Part shown: in pieces, positions 30,455-42,343 of the stretch | Layout: each line of letters starts with the position of its first letter | Numbering within the stretch: the first letter of the stretch is position 1 | From: Leucaena leucocephala | Taxonomy: Eukaryota; Streptophyta; Magnoliopsida; Fabales; Fabaceae | Length of the DNA: 64,000 nt | Direction of reading: 5' to 3' | Assembly: GCA_037074615.1 (NCBI GenBank) | Contig: CM073570.1 | Location: 15,844,185-15,908,184 of the forward strand | Made by a program: the position numbers and the translations under genes | The notes under the pieces: model-generated | The model's database searches: none | What the model was told of the DNA's origin: nothing | What the model saw: the letters and a program-made list of their open reading frames with translations, nothing else

Positions 30455-30745
30455 ATAAAAAGATAAGACATACGATTATTTAGAGCGTGTTCGATAAGAC
30501 ATATGATTATTTAGAGCGTATTCGATTACTGGGGAGTATCACTTTGTTTTGATTACAGTTGCAACATTTTGGGAGGCATCCTAACTCGTAAGTATTTAAG
30601 TTTACGCCTGAGAGTAACAGACGGCTCGCCCTACCCAATATTAGTATCGCCTAAAAGGAAGGGAGACTTCTCCTTGCCCTTAGATTATGGATGAGTCCAA
30701 CTCTTTTCTAAAAATTTTTGTACAAAAAAAAACTTCATACTAATT
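30455..30745 (+). repeat. SINE-like family 2, copy b, with 31-bp head duplication
   Basis: The head carries tRNA-like promoter text: a possible B box within GAGCGTATTCGATTACT. The body includes AAGTATTTAAGTTTACGCCT and CTCCTTGCCCTTAGATTATG, and the copy ends in a run of nine A near 30723-30731. A 31-bp unit starting GATAAGACAT is tandemly duplicated at 30462-30492 and 30493-30523, so this copy has a doubled head. Confidence 0.6.
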
Positions 30746-31760
30746 TTATAACAAAAAACAACTTCATAGTAATTAAAATGGGGCTTGCATTATATAAATA
30801 TGCAAGTTCGATTTCCACTGTCATTATAAGGGTTCATTTGATAAATAATTTCATAAATCCTCTATAAACATTCTTTAAGCCTTGAACTATGCCTTAGACT
30901 TGATAAGTGACCTATACCGAACTAACCTAAATATTTTGTTGTACAAAAAAAACTTTATACTAATTAATAAGTGTGACGATCAATTAAAAATATTTGAAAA
31001 GTCAGTTATAGCTTTTGGATGATTTAAAGGTAATTAAATTTTCTAAAGCCTATGTATGTGATCACAGATATAGTTACTAAGTTAATAAATAGTCATTCCA
31101 TTAACCCCCGTTTTCATTAACGATTGTTTCCGCTTTTGATAAACCAGTCACTATATGTGTTATTCTCATTCTTCCAATATAATAATCACCATAAAATATT
31201 AAATTTATTTATAAATATATTATCAACTAGTATTCTGAATCATATTAGTAAATATATGAGTAATTAAATACTATAATTTGTAGGACTCAAACTCAAAATA
31301 TAAAAAAAAATATAACAGGGCTTTATAACTATATGTTGGTTATAACATGTTTATTTTATTAGATATGCTATTATCTCCTCCTTCTATCGGTTGCTACTAG
31401 TGCTTTCTCTAATTATCTTGCTGTTTTACTGTTGTTACCATCATTTATTGATTAGCACGGGCCTTCATGTAATTTGAACACCTGAATAGAGATTGCAAGA
31501 AGTAGCAAACACTGATCTTAATGATAAGGGTTTTAGCTAAACACAAAAAAGAAGAGAGAGCTCTGAGAGAAAAATTATAGAAAAGAGATATCCCATTATC
31601 TAAATAATGGGGCTCCTAATTAGGAGTTATACTCTCCTATTATTCTCTCACTCAACCCCACTCTAAGTGAATCATGGGTATATCTAGTTTAAAATTTGAA
31701 CAAAAAAAAGAAATCTGCAGCAGACTTTTTATATTATCATACGAATAGATTTAAAGCTTA
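30746..31760. other. AT-rich spacer, nothing recognised
   Basis: No open frame with recognisable content and no clear repeat boundary. Confidence 0.4.
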
Positions 31761-31929
31761 TTTATATTAGTTTTTGGAGAATAGATTTTGAGAATAATAG
31801 ATTTTGAGGATAATAGATTTTGAAAATGGAGATATTTCTAAACAAATATAGTTGTTTATTTAAAATTTTTTAAAATTAAAATTTTACATAAAAAATACTT
31901 TTTAAATCATACACCTAAACACACACTTA
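31761..31929 (+). mobile_element. Tourist-like MITE family copy F, internally deleted
   Basis: It starts with the TTTTTGGAGAATAGATTTTG repeats that also open copy C, and ends CCTAAACACACAC followed by TTA. Only about 170 bp remain, so the GA-rich core and most of the right arm are gone. The left terminal repeat is not recognisable. Confidence 0.5.
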
Positions 31930-32104
31930 GACACAATCCACTAAAGATAGATTAAAGCACAAATGCCAACACAAGCAATAAGTAGATTTTTTTTTAACTT
32001 ATAGTTTTCTTGATATTCTCAAATACTAGTGTCTTTAATATTGATTTTTCTCTACAAGCAAGCAACAAAAATATTATCATCACTTACTCATCGTCCATAA
32101 ATTT

Positions 32105-32335
32105 AATTAGTAAAGAGATAAGATATACGATCATCTGAAGCGTATTCAATTTTTAAACAGTACTCTTTTATTATAGTTACAGTTATAACTCCTATGTACT
32201 TAGATTTACACCATAAGGTGATAAAAGGTTGGCCCTGCTCGATATTGATATCTCTTTAGAAGAAAGGAGACTTCATCCTACCTTTAAATCGTAGGTGAAC
32301 ATAATCTCTTTATAAATTTTTTTTGTAGAGAAAAA
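32105..32335 (+). repeat. SINE-like family 2, copy c
   Basis: The head reads ATACGATCATCTGAAGCGTA, the body TGTACTTAGATTTACACCAT and GGAGACTTCATCCTACCTTT, in the same order as copy b 1.6 kb to the left in the same orientation. The tail is T/A-rich rather than a clean poly(A). Confidence 0.55.
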
Positions 32336-35015
32336 ATATTATAATCAATTATGAATTATCCAAAATGACTGGCACAATTTTTTTTTATTATGAAATGATA
32401 AAATATATTATATAGAAAAGGTTATTGCATATATCCCATCACATTATGACTCCATGATCACCCCGTACAAACACACAAGTGAGCTAACGTAACAAAACAT
32501 AAGCACAAACGATTCCCCCAAATATTAATTCTTAAAAATTGATATTCAAATATTTTACAATATTTTTTAATATTTGACGAGTACATAGAATGTCTATCCA
32601 ATATAATCACATACAGCTCTGCATGAAAGTGAAAAGAAAGAAAATTAGGCATACCTTAGAGAGTTTTCTTTCTGGCATGTGAATCCAAATTCTGAAAAGA
32701 ATCTCAATAAAAAGCTCAGAGATAATCGGCACAAATCACTATTTAATTATTTATCTGGCCCCATAATGTTGGTCCCAGAAATTCAATGATTACGAGCAAT
32801 CAATGAATTAAAATGTAATAATACAGCTGATGGAAGTAAAATTATATTTTAATACCTTAACTTATCAAAATGTTAACGAGTATTTTAATATGATTTAAAT
32901 AATAAATTTATATAAATTAAAAAAATTAATTATAATAAATAAAATTTAATTTTATTAAAATACTATCTTTCATTATGACAAACCTTAATAAGAATATTTT
33001 AAGAGAAAAATTATAAATTTTAAAAATAAAATAAATTAAAATCTTATATTTAGAATTAAATCTAACCTCTCAACTAATTTTTATAGAGTTATTTTTTGAC
33101 ATGATTTTTAAAAAAAAAGTAATAAAAATACCCTTCTAATTTGAAAGAAACATGTTGCTAAGATTTTACCCTAATTGAGTTGAAGGCCTTCCAAAGTTGA
33201 TAGTAGAGATATGAAACGGTTTAGTTATAAACTTTAAAATGAAGTCTAATTGTATTATAAAATTTTATATCCACATTCTAACAATTATAAATCATAAAAC
33301 ATAAAATAAAAAAAATAATGTATTTTTAAAAGGTTAATATGATGTTTGGTATTTATACATAGTTTTTTCCCATTTTGATTTTGAATCTTATAATTTTAAA
33401 CTATAGATTTTGATCCCTCAAAGATAAAATGATTTAGATTTTTATTAAAATATAAGGATAACTTTTAGACAGAAAAAATAAATTAAAGTATTAAAACCTA
33501 TAGTTTAAAATTATAGAGATAAAAATAAAAATGAAGACAAACTATAAAGGTTAAATATTGTATTCTTCTGATCCTTAATATGTAATATAATTAATAAATT
33601 AATTTTTATTTTAAACATATGACATATTTATTATATTCATGTACTTTTTTCAAAGTATATATATTGATAATCAATTAGCAATAATCTAATAATAGAGAGA
33701 ATGCGTAAGTTAAAAAATATTACTAAAGGATTTTAGAAAAAATATACCATATAAATTAATTTAATTAATTTTTTAATATAATTAAATTAATTAAATATAT
33801 TATATATTAAATATTAGAGGAGTATTAATTTTTTTAAAATTTAAAATTGACAAATATTATAGAATATAGAAAACATCATTTATGTTACATAATAGTAATA
33901 TGAAACGGAAGGAGTAGATAGTTGGTAATAATTAAGGAACCAAGGGATATATCTTTATGATGTTTTTCAAATTTATGAAACCTTTTTTGTCTAAAAATCC
34001 CTCGGAAAAGAACAATATCTCATGCTGTCCTGATATTTTGACAATTTGAGGTCCTAAATTGTCATTTTGTTCTTTCATATCCTCAAAAAAAAAAAAAATC
34101 CTCTCGTAATCCAATTCACAGAGCCTAAGTGACAAGTAGATAACCCGGTGGGACTCATTAGCATGGAAGTTTGGGAATAAATAATGGTTGTGTCCAACCT
34201 ACTAGCTAGAGACAAAGACAAATATTTAAAGAGTCAAGGAAATGATTTCTTGTTCATCCTACCAATAATGCATATCCATGTGTGCCTTCAAGGACGTCGT
34301 TGAAAATAATTATTATAGCCAAATAATTTACACGGACATGAGTATACCCCGATGCAAGTACTTTTAACTCATTCTCATATATTAATTTTTATTTTTTAAT
34401 ATAAAATATATTTAATTAAATTAATTATATTAAAATAATTAATTAAATTAATTAATATAATATTTTTTAAATGCCCTAATTATTTTAATTAACTCTCTAC
34501 CTTCTTTCCTATAATGAGATAATATCAATAGAAATAATTTACAAAAAAAGTTAATAAAAAAATATTATATTTATAATCAATATCAATTTTATAATTAGAT
34601 TTTATATTAATAATTAAAATAATATTATTTAAATTAATAAAAAAAATTAATTTTATTTTTATTAAAATATTTTTTTCTATCTCTATATTTATAAATTACT
34701 ATCATCTCTCTCCCTTTTTTTTCTCTCTTTCTATGAGAAATTAAACAATAACTTATATTTGAGACTACTAATTTTTTCTACTAGTTATTTATAATAGGGA
34801 ATGAAGTGTTATATTTTATCAGAATTATTATTTTTTAAAACATTATTGATTTTGCCATAAAATTTAATAACATTTTAACTTTATACATATTTAATATATT
34901 GATAAAATATCAATAAAACTGTATAATTAATATAATAACTTCAATGAAATAACTTATATTAAGAATTAAAAAAAATCATTCTCTCTATAAATAACACCAT
35001 ATAAGTATAAATAAG
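32336..35015. other. AT-rich spacer with old repeat debris
   Basis: Long A/T stretches at about 32820-33070, 33700-33840 and 34375-34650 carry TTTAATTAATTT-like blocks of the AT-rich MITE-like family but are too degenerate to bound. The short open frames (32458-32652, 33932-34135) show no domain. Confidence 0.4.
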
Positions 35016-35043
35016 AGCGCGCGCGCGCGCGCGTGTGTGTGTA
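35016..35043 (+). repeat. Compound (GC)n(GT)n microsatellite
   Basis: Alternating GC dinucleotides run directly into GT dinucleotides. Alternating purine-pyrimidine DNA of this kind can adopt Z-form. Confidence 0.95.
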
Positions 35044-35519
35044 TCTGATCTTATGGACACTTAAAAGGTGTCTACACTGCAAATATGCTAAAAATGTCCC
35101 CTCCAAATTTTGTGAACAAAGCATCTTTATGCGTGACATTTCCCATAAGAGGATGCGATCGACTGAAGCATCCCAACGGGATAGGATAATATGTAAAGTG
35201 ATTCAATGTAATTTTACGTACCTGACTTTCCAATTATATTTATATTCATCCAAAACTCTTATAAAAAGTATAATGCATGCTGATGTAATCAAAACTAGTA
35301 TCATGCTTTAAAATTAAAAACAAAAGAATCCCAACATATATATTTTACTTCTTTTGTCGTACTTTTTTTTTAAAAAAAATATTGAAAGGTGCGTAAATCA
35401 AATTTCCTATATTTATATATTCAAAAAATATAAATTATAAAGAGTATTAATAGCAGAAAAATCATAAATAGTATAATGTAGAATTGATAAGTCTATTGTT
35501 ATTTTTGGTCTTTTTATTC

Positions 35520-38080
35520 ATTTAATTATGAATATTATTTTTTGTAATACACGAGGTGCTGGCGGCGCTTCTTTCCGTCGGTTGCTTTGTCATCTTAGTT
35601 TCAGAAATAAGCTAAATATGTTCGCTCTCCTTGAACCAAGGCAAAATGGGGCGAAAGTCAAATTAATTGCTAGTAAGCTGGGTTGGCCGAATATGTTTTT
35701 AGTAGAGGCTAGAGGATTCAGTAGCGGCATGTGGGTATTTTGGGAGGTGAACACGGTTTTTTAGGTAATTACTTCAGGGGACCAGTTCATTCTTCGGGTG
35801 GTCAATAATGGTACTAGCGATGAGTGGGATCTTACTTCTGTCTATAGCCATCCGAATGTGACAACTCAAAGGAACCTTTGGGCGTCCCTTACCAATATTC
35901 GAAGTACAGTACGTGGCAAATGGGTTGTGGATGGTGATTTTAATGCAGTGTTAAAGCCTTATGATAGGCGTGGAAGGGGTTTGCGTGAGAGTGTAGGGGT
36001 GGAGAGACTGTTCAATGACTGGTTTGTTGATAGTAGTATATGATTGATATGGGCTTCAGTGGACCTCGCTTTACTTGGGGGCGCTGAATATGCCAAAGCG
36101 GGATTGACCGTTTTCTAGTGCATGATTTTTGGTATGAACACTTTCCCAATGCTTCAGTGGTACACCTTCCTAAATTTAAATTAAATCTGCTCAATGCCCT
36201 GTGTTACTCAAAACTGATAATATTTATCAGCCGGCAAGCTCCAATCGCCCTTTTCGATTCTTTGCCCCTTGTGTGTTCTCATGAAGAATTTCCAAAGTTC
36301 GTAAAGGATAATTGGGATGTGAATCATAACTGGCCTGACACGGTTGTTAAATTTGCTGAAAAGCTATTGGTTTGGAATAAAGAAGTTTTTGAACGCGTCC
36401 AACGTAAGAAATCGATACTATATAGAAGAATTGAGGGCGTTAATTGAAGGATTGCATCTGATGGCTTGACAACAAGGTTGGAGAATATTCAAAAGAAACT
36501 GTGGATCGAACTGGAGAAAATTCTTTCACAAGAAGTAATGTGGCCACAGTACTCACGTGCGACGTGGTATGTTGACGGGGACCGTAACACGCGCTTCTTT
36601 CATGCTATGGCTAATGGCAGGAGAAGACGAAATAGAATTGAGGCTCTTAAGCTTTAGTCTAGGGAGTGGTCTTATTATAATGGCGAGAGATCATGCAGAT
36701 GGGAAGCAAGTTTTTTGAAGAGCTCTACAAAGATACTAGCCCGAGCTCGTGCTCTATTAACTTTGGTTGCACTTATCCGGTTATTGATGAATTCCATTTG
36801 AACATGTTAGGGAAGCAGATAGATTGTGTGGAAATTAAGCAGGTTCTCTTTGAGATGGGACCACTCAAAGCTCCGGATCCCAATGGCTTTAACCCCTGGT
36901 TCTATCAAAGGCAGTGGGATACAGTTCGCCGTCGGTTACGTCTTTAGGTAACAAGCTTTTTCTCTCTGCGCACTTGATCAGGGAAATTAACGGTACTCAG
37001 ATTGTTCTTGTACCTAAGATCGATCATCCTTAGACAATTGGCCTATAAGCTTCTGTAACGTGGTTTACAAAATTCTTACGAAGGTGACAACTAATAGGCT
37101 TAAGCCTATAATGCCCATGGTTGTGGCTCCAAACAAGTGCAGCTTTGTGAGGGGAAGACAAAGTTCAGATAATATTATTTTGACTCAGGTGATTAGCCAT
37201 TCCATGCGCATCATGAAGCGACGACAAGGCTTTATGGCTATAAAGATTGATCTTGAAAAAGCTTATGATCGTGTCTGATAGGATTTTATTAAAGAGTGTT
37301 TGGAGGAGCTTAAGTTTCCTGGGAATGTTAGACAAGTTATTTATCAATGTGTGTCATCGCCCCAAATGAAGCTCCTGGGGAACGGCTTGGTAGCTAAGGA
37401 ATTTTGTTTCCCGTAGGAAGGAAGCTGGGGGGCCGGTTTTGAGGCAGGCCAAACTCCAGAACCAAGCTTATAGGACTAAACCGCAGTGGTCTCTTCAGGG
37501 ATCTCATCACTCGCCCTCTGGATGTCATTAAAATAAACGTTGATGGATCTCATCACTCGCCCTCTGGGTATTATGGAAATAAACGTTGAGGGATCTCATC
37601 GCTCGCCCTCTGGTTTATGTACCTGCAGTGGTCTCTTCAAGGATCATAATGGAGCCTACATTCAGGGGTTCATGTACAAGGTGGGTTGAGGTACGACGTT
37701 CACGGCCGACGTTTGGGGAGCTCTGTGGGCATTAAAGATCGGTTGGGATAGCAACTTGAGGAATATCATCCTTGAAAGTGATTGTAATGAACTGGTTCAG
37801 GTTATCCGTTCTACTATTCGTTGTGAGCATCCCGACTAAGTGGCTCTGTGTGAGATTCAGCAGTTGCTTGGAAGGGAGTGGGTGGTGAAGTTGGTCCATT
37901 GTAATCGTGAAGCAAACTCTGTGGCGGATGCCATGGCCGCGGAAGCTTGGGAAATGCAGGTGGACAAGATGGTGTTGACTTCTCTAACACCAAGAGCTCA
38001 GTTTATTCTGCGAATGGATATGGATAATGCTTCGTGTCAGGCTGATCCTGGTGTTACCTTGGGTTGAGGGACTTTTTCAA
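35520..38080 (+). mobile_element. Degenerate L1-type LINE retrotransposon
   Basis: The fragments follow plant LINE order. An apurinic-type endonuclease runs from 35528 (IIFCNTRGAGG; later VVDGDFNAVLKPYDRRGRG near 35930). Linker pieces follow at 36118-36657 (TWYVDGDRNTRFFHAMANGR). Reverse transcriptase is seen at about 36840-37400 (MGPLKAPDPNGFNPWFYQ, NRLKPIMPMVVAPNKCSFVR, MAIKIDLEKAYDRV). RNase H is seen at 37530-38060 (INVDGS, NIILESDCNELVQVI, VHCNREANSVADAMAAEAW). Frames are broken by many stops and shifts (for example 35762, 36043, 36657, 37276). Most of the reverse transcriptase palm and thumb, including the YADD box, is missing between about 37400 and 37480, so the copy is internally deleted. 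No ORF1 is seen. It is inactive. No clear target duplication was found. Confidence 0.85.
37499..37613 (+). repeat. 46-bp tandem repeat, 2.5 copies, in the LINE RNase H start
   Basis: Units 37499-37544, 37545-37590 and a partial unit 37591-37613 each begin GGATCTCATC(A/G)CTCGCCCTC. The unit includes the AACGTTGATGGATCT text that encodes the RNase H start NVDGS. GCAGTGGTCTCTTCA occurs on both sides (near 37483 and 37625). A unit of 46 is not a multiple of three, so it shifts the frame. Confidence 0.9.
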
Positions 38081-39146
38081 TCAAAAAACAAAAACTTGAT
38101 ATTTGATTCTGTTTTAAACAATACTATATTTTAGCAAAATAAAATTATTTTTAAACAATATATCGAATTCGATTGAATAAAATAATTCCATTAGGAAATT
38201 TTTAATTAAATGGTTAGAAATATTAAATATTTAAATTAATAATTAAAAAATCATGGGATTCTTTTTACAGCTCGTTTGCTTTGCAGGCTGGAAAAGTGAT
38301 TGAAGGAAAGGAAAAAGGTGTACGATGCTTAATTTCATTGCAGCTCACATTCCCATTTCATTTAACCCACAGGAAATTATTCCATTGAAGTATGTGAGGA
38401 ATGGTACTGTACATTATGAATAAAGTGCCTTGTACATAAAAGACAAAATGTTTAATCAATCAAATTATATCTTTTTATTCCTATGTTAATTGTAATTTAC
38501 TGAACAAAATAATATAAAAATATTCTTATCTTATTCTTAACAGAGGTTCTAACTTCGAAGCAATATTATATCTCTTTCTCACTTTTTTTATAATTTATTC
38601 CAACACGCCAAGCATATTAGTGTAATAAAAAAAATAAGAAAAAGAAAGAAAGAAAGAAAGCCACAGAGTAAATCTATCACGAAGCTGGATTCATATGACT
38701 AGTGGAGTTGACCTCTGTTTAGTATGAGGAATTCTGAGGGAAAAATATTTTTAAATTGGATCTAAGAAAATTTTAAAAATTAGGTTAAAATTTTTTAATT
38801 AATTTTTTTACATATTCTTTTTTATTAAAATTTTATTTTTAACACCCTACTTATTTAATTTTTTTTAAATCTAACTAAAAAACCTTTTTCCTCCTTTACT
38901 TAGAAAAACCTTTCTCACAATCGTATTTTTAAAGTTATATTTCCCAACCAATCTGATGATATTATCATATGAGATCTCCCAATCTCCACGTAATAAGTTC
39001 CCCTATTTCTTCAACTATGTGGAAGAAAAGGGCAAAGAGTACGAATTAGTAGTGATAGAGTTTGTTCCCTTTTTCTCATGTGAGGTTAACATTTCGTAAT
39101 AAAATTAAAAGGCAAATCTCAATATTTGATTATTCCTTTTCCCTCT

Positions 39147-39185
<39 letters not shown>

Positions 39186-40260
39186 TATTCATTCTGCAGA
39201 TATAGAAAATTCGAGGCTGTGGGGAGGATGAAGAGGAAAAAAAGACGAAACATCCTTGGCCGTTGCAGAAACCGACGCTCTCTCCACCTACTGTTCTTTT
39301 GTGTTTTGAAGTCTTGCATATAAAGTTTGACGTCCATGTTACTAAAATTGCCCATGGATTCTATTATTTTGATTTATTAAAAAAATATAATTTGGTAAGA
39401 TTTTTTTAACCCCCCTTCAAGTGCAAAATATAAGTCTTTTAAACTAACTCACCCAAACTTAAAAAAAATATTAACTCATTAAATCTATTTTAATTTTTTT
39501 TTAAAAAAAATTAACTTTACTCTTATTAACCGTTAATAAATGTGTATTTTCTCTTACTTTTTTCATTTATAAAATCCAATAAAAGATAAAATTTATAAAT
39601 AAAAACTAATTAAGTGGTTTATATTATAGATTAAAGAATTCTTTTATAAAGTAACTTATGTTATAAATAAAAGAGAGTATATATTTAACAAAATTTAGAA
39701 AATGATAATATTTAAATAATAAAATTTTCCGTGAATTTAATATTATATACATTATATAGTGGAAGTGAAATGTATATAATGATGTATCTGTCGAGTAAAT
39801 GATAAATAATGATATATGGATTCAATCATATGACAATGACATTCAGTTATACGTGAAGTGTAGGGAACTTTTTTTTTTGTTATAAAAAAGCGTTTTTTAT
39901 TTATTGTCTTTTTTTTTTTAAAAAAAAAGGAAAAGATTACTACATCACTTACGTTGCCCCCACAAAGGATCCACGTGATTCAGGTCCACTTTCTACATGG
40001 GAACTTTACCCCTATTTTTTTGTGATAAAAAAAATACAAACAAAACACTGAAATTATAACTAATAAAAATTAATATAGTTAATAAATAGTTATATTTTTT
40101 AAATATAATATTTTAAATCTAAATTAAGTTGTGAATATTAAAAAAATTTATTGAGAGATATAAAACTTATTTTAATAATTTCTATATTTTAAAATAGTTA
40201 TTCTTTAAATTATTAGTTAGATAATATTACATATCTAAACGAACCTAACTCATTGACATC
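38081..40260. other. AT-rich spacer with microsatellites
   Basis: It contains an (AAAG)n-like run near 38637-38660 and a (TA)n run at 39149-39182. The open frame at 39126-39323 starts in the (TA)n repeat and looks accidental. No gene is supported. Confidence 0.5.
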
Positions 40261-40860
40261 TTAGCGGGTGTTTGGATTAATTTTTGGAGAATAGATTCTG
40301 GGAAGAATAGATTATGGAGAGAATAGATTCTGGAAAGAATAGATTTTAGAGAATAGATTTTGAGAAGAATAGATTATGGGAAGAATAGATTTTGCAAATA
40401 GAGATGTTTGGATGATTAATAGTAGAATCACTTTTTATATTAATAAATTACTAAAAAGGGTATGATTTGATTAAAGTATGAGAGAGTAGAGAGTGTAGAG
40501 AATAAATAGGAGAGAGGAGAGAGGAGAGAGAGGAGAGAGGAGAGAGAGAGGAGAGGGAGAGGAGAGAGAGAGGAGAGAGTATAAGAAAAAAGCAGGGGTA
40601 AAATAGTAATTAGATAATATATAAGCTCTTTTACAGTTCTAAAATCTATTGAAAATAGCTTATTCAAAACTATAGTTTCAAATTGAGGTTTTGCCCACAA
40701 TCAATTATAGACAAAAATGACTGTTTGGCAAAAAATTTTACAAAACGAGGTTTTGTTTCAAAATCAATTCTGGATAAAAATTGATGTTTGTGTAAAATTT
40801 TTTCAAATTGAGATTTTGCCCTAAAATTTATTCCCAAACATAATGCCAAACACGCACTTA
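40261..40860 (+). mobile_element. Tourist-like MITE family copy C, best-preserved ends
   Basis: The element is 40264-40857 (594 bp), flanked by TTA at 40261-40263 and 40858-40860, the 3-bp target typical of PIF/Harbinger-type MITEs. The left end GCGGGTGTTTGG pairs with the right end CCAAACACGCAC. The left arm holds several GAATAGATTNTG(G) repeats; the core (40480-40590) is pure GAGA-type purine repeats; the right arm has TAAAATAGTAATTAGATAAT. No coding capacity. Confidence 0.75.
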
Positions 40861-42283
40861 ATTAAGAATCCGCCAAAGTTCAGATGAAGGTAACTGGATA
40901 AAGTTAGAACCAAGAGGTTGCAAGCGGGAAGTTCGCTTTCTTTTCTTTTCTTTTTTCCTTTTCTAATACGGGACGGAAAAAGATCCAATAAAAATTATCA
41001 AATTACATTATAATAAAATTTTGTTTTTTAAAAACTTTTAAAAAAATTATAGTTAAGTATGAATAATTCAATACTTAAGTATCTTTCATTTTAAGTCTTA
41101 TAAGTTTAACATTATCAGACGTAACTCTCCCACAATAATATGTTCGGCTAGCAGGGAAAAGACACCCAGTGAGAGCGACAAAGAATGGCATATTTTTCTT
41201 GTTTAACGAAAGGTAATTAGGTTAAATTAGGGTTTGTCTTATTGCCACTGCAGATAAAAACCCCGTGAACCACATAACACGGAATAATTTACAAAAAGCA
41301 AAGACTTTTCTTTCAGAGCATGCACTTCCCATCTTTCCCCATAAAATGTTAGAAACTACACCAATGGAAATTCATGGTGGTAGGTTACAGAACGGGTGCT
41401 ACATGCCAAACGTAGTTTTATTAGGTGAGATGTAAAGTAACAAAAAAAATTAATAATTTTAATTTTTATTATATTTTTGTTTTATTATTTAAACAAAATA
41501 AAAATATTATTTTTACTCATAAATATCAATATTTGTTATATTTTTGTTATTTAAACAAAATAAAAAGATTATTTTTACTCATAAATATTAGCGTATTATA
41601 TATAATTTTATTCAAAATAATGTCAAATTCTATATTTAGATAACTCTATCAATGATAATTCTTTTTTGTTAAGTATAGTATAGATGGGTTGAGTATCTCT
41701 TTTAACCAAAAGTTAAAAGTTTAATTCATCAAGTTAAGAAATTAGCCTTTCTACTGTACCTAATACTATTACTATTGATCTCTATTTCGTGAGTAACTAG
41801 CTCTTCTAATCTTAGGTAAAAGGATTACTTTTATTTACTGTCATTCACGTCTCTGTCTCCCATGAATATACGTAATTGAACAGTTTAGTTCAAACCAAAC
41901 AATTGATTGAAGGTGCAGAAAATTAATAAAAGTTGAGTGCCAAAGATAAACAGACAGCATGGTTGGAAGAAAAGCAAATGAGGTATGTTGTGATTTATGA
42001 ATCAGTAAATTAAGCGGTTCCATTTTTTTCAGCCCATTATCTTATCTTAATCTCACTCTTCTTGTGTACTTCGCCTGTGAACTGAGTTTGTCTCGATGCA
42101 ATAATTCAGTGAACCAGACAACCACCTACCGCGTCCCAGTTCTCTCTTTCACACTTTCGCATCAACAGTCGCATTTAAAACAGGAAAAGAGGGGTTCCTG
42201 CAATTTTTGTAAGTATTTTTCCTAAAAGCTAGAACTTTTAAAATAAAATATCTAATACGTAAACATCACGTATCAGTTTTCTC
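40861..42283. other. Spacer upstream of the subtilase gene
   Basis: AT-rich, with a roughly 70-bp imperfect tandem repeat near 41455-41600 (text like ATAAATATCAATATTTGTTA recurs). No coding region is supported. Confidence 0.45.
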
Positions 42284-42291
42284 TTATAAAG
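42284..42291 (+). promoter_or_regulatory. Candidate TATA box of the subtilase gene
   Basis: TTATAAAG lies about 55 bp before the ATG, which would give a short 5' UTR of roughly 25-30 bases. Motif and spacing only. Confidence 0.45.
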
Positions 42292-42343
42292 TTAAGCTAC
42301 TTCGAGACCTTAGTCTCACAGTCTCACTCCAAACTTTGCAGCC

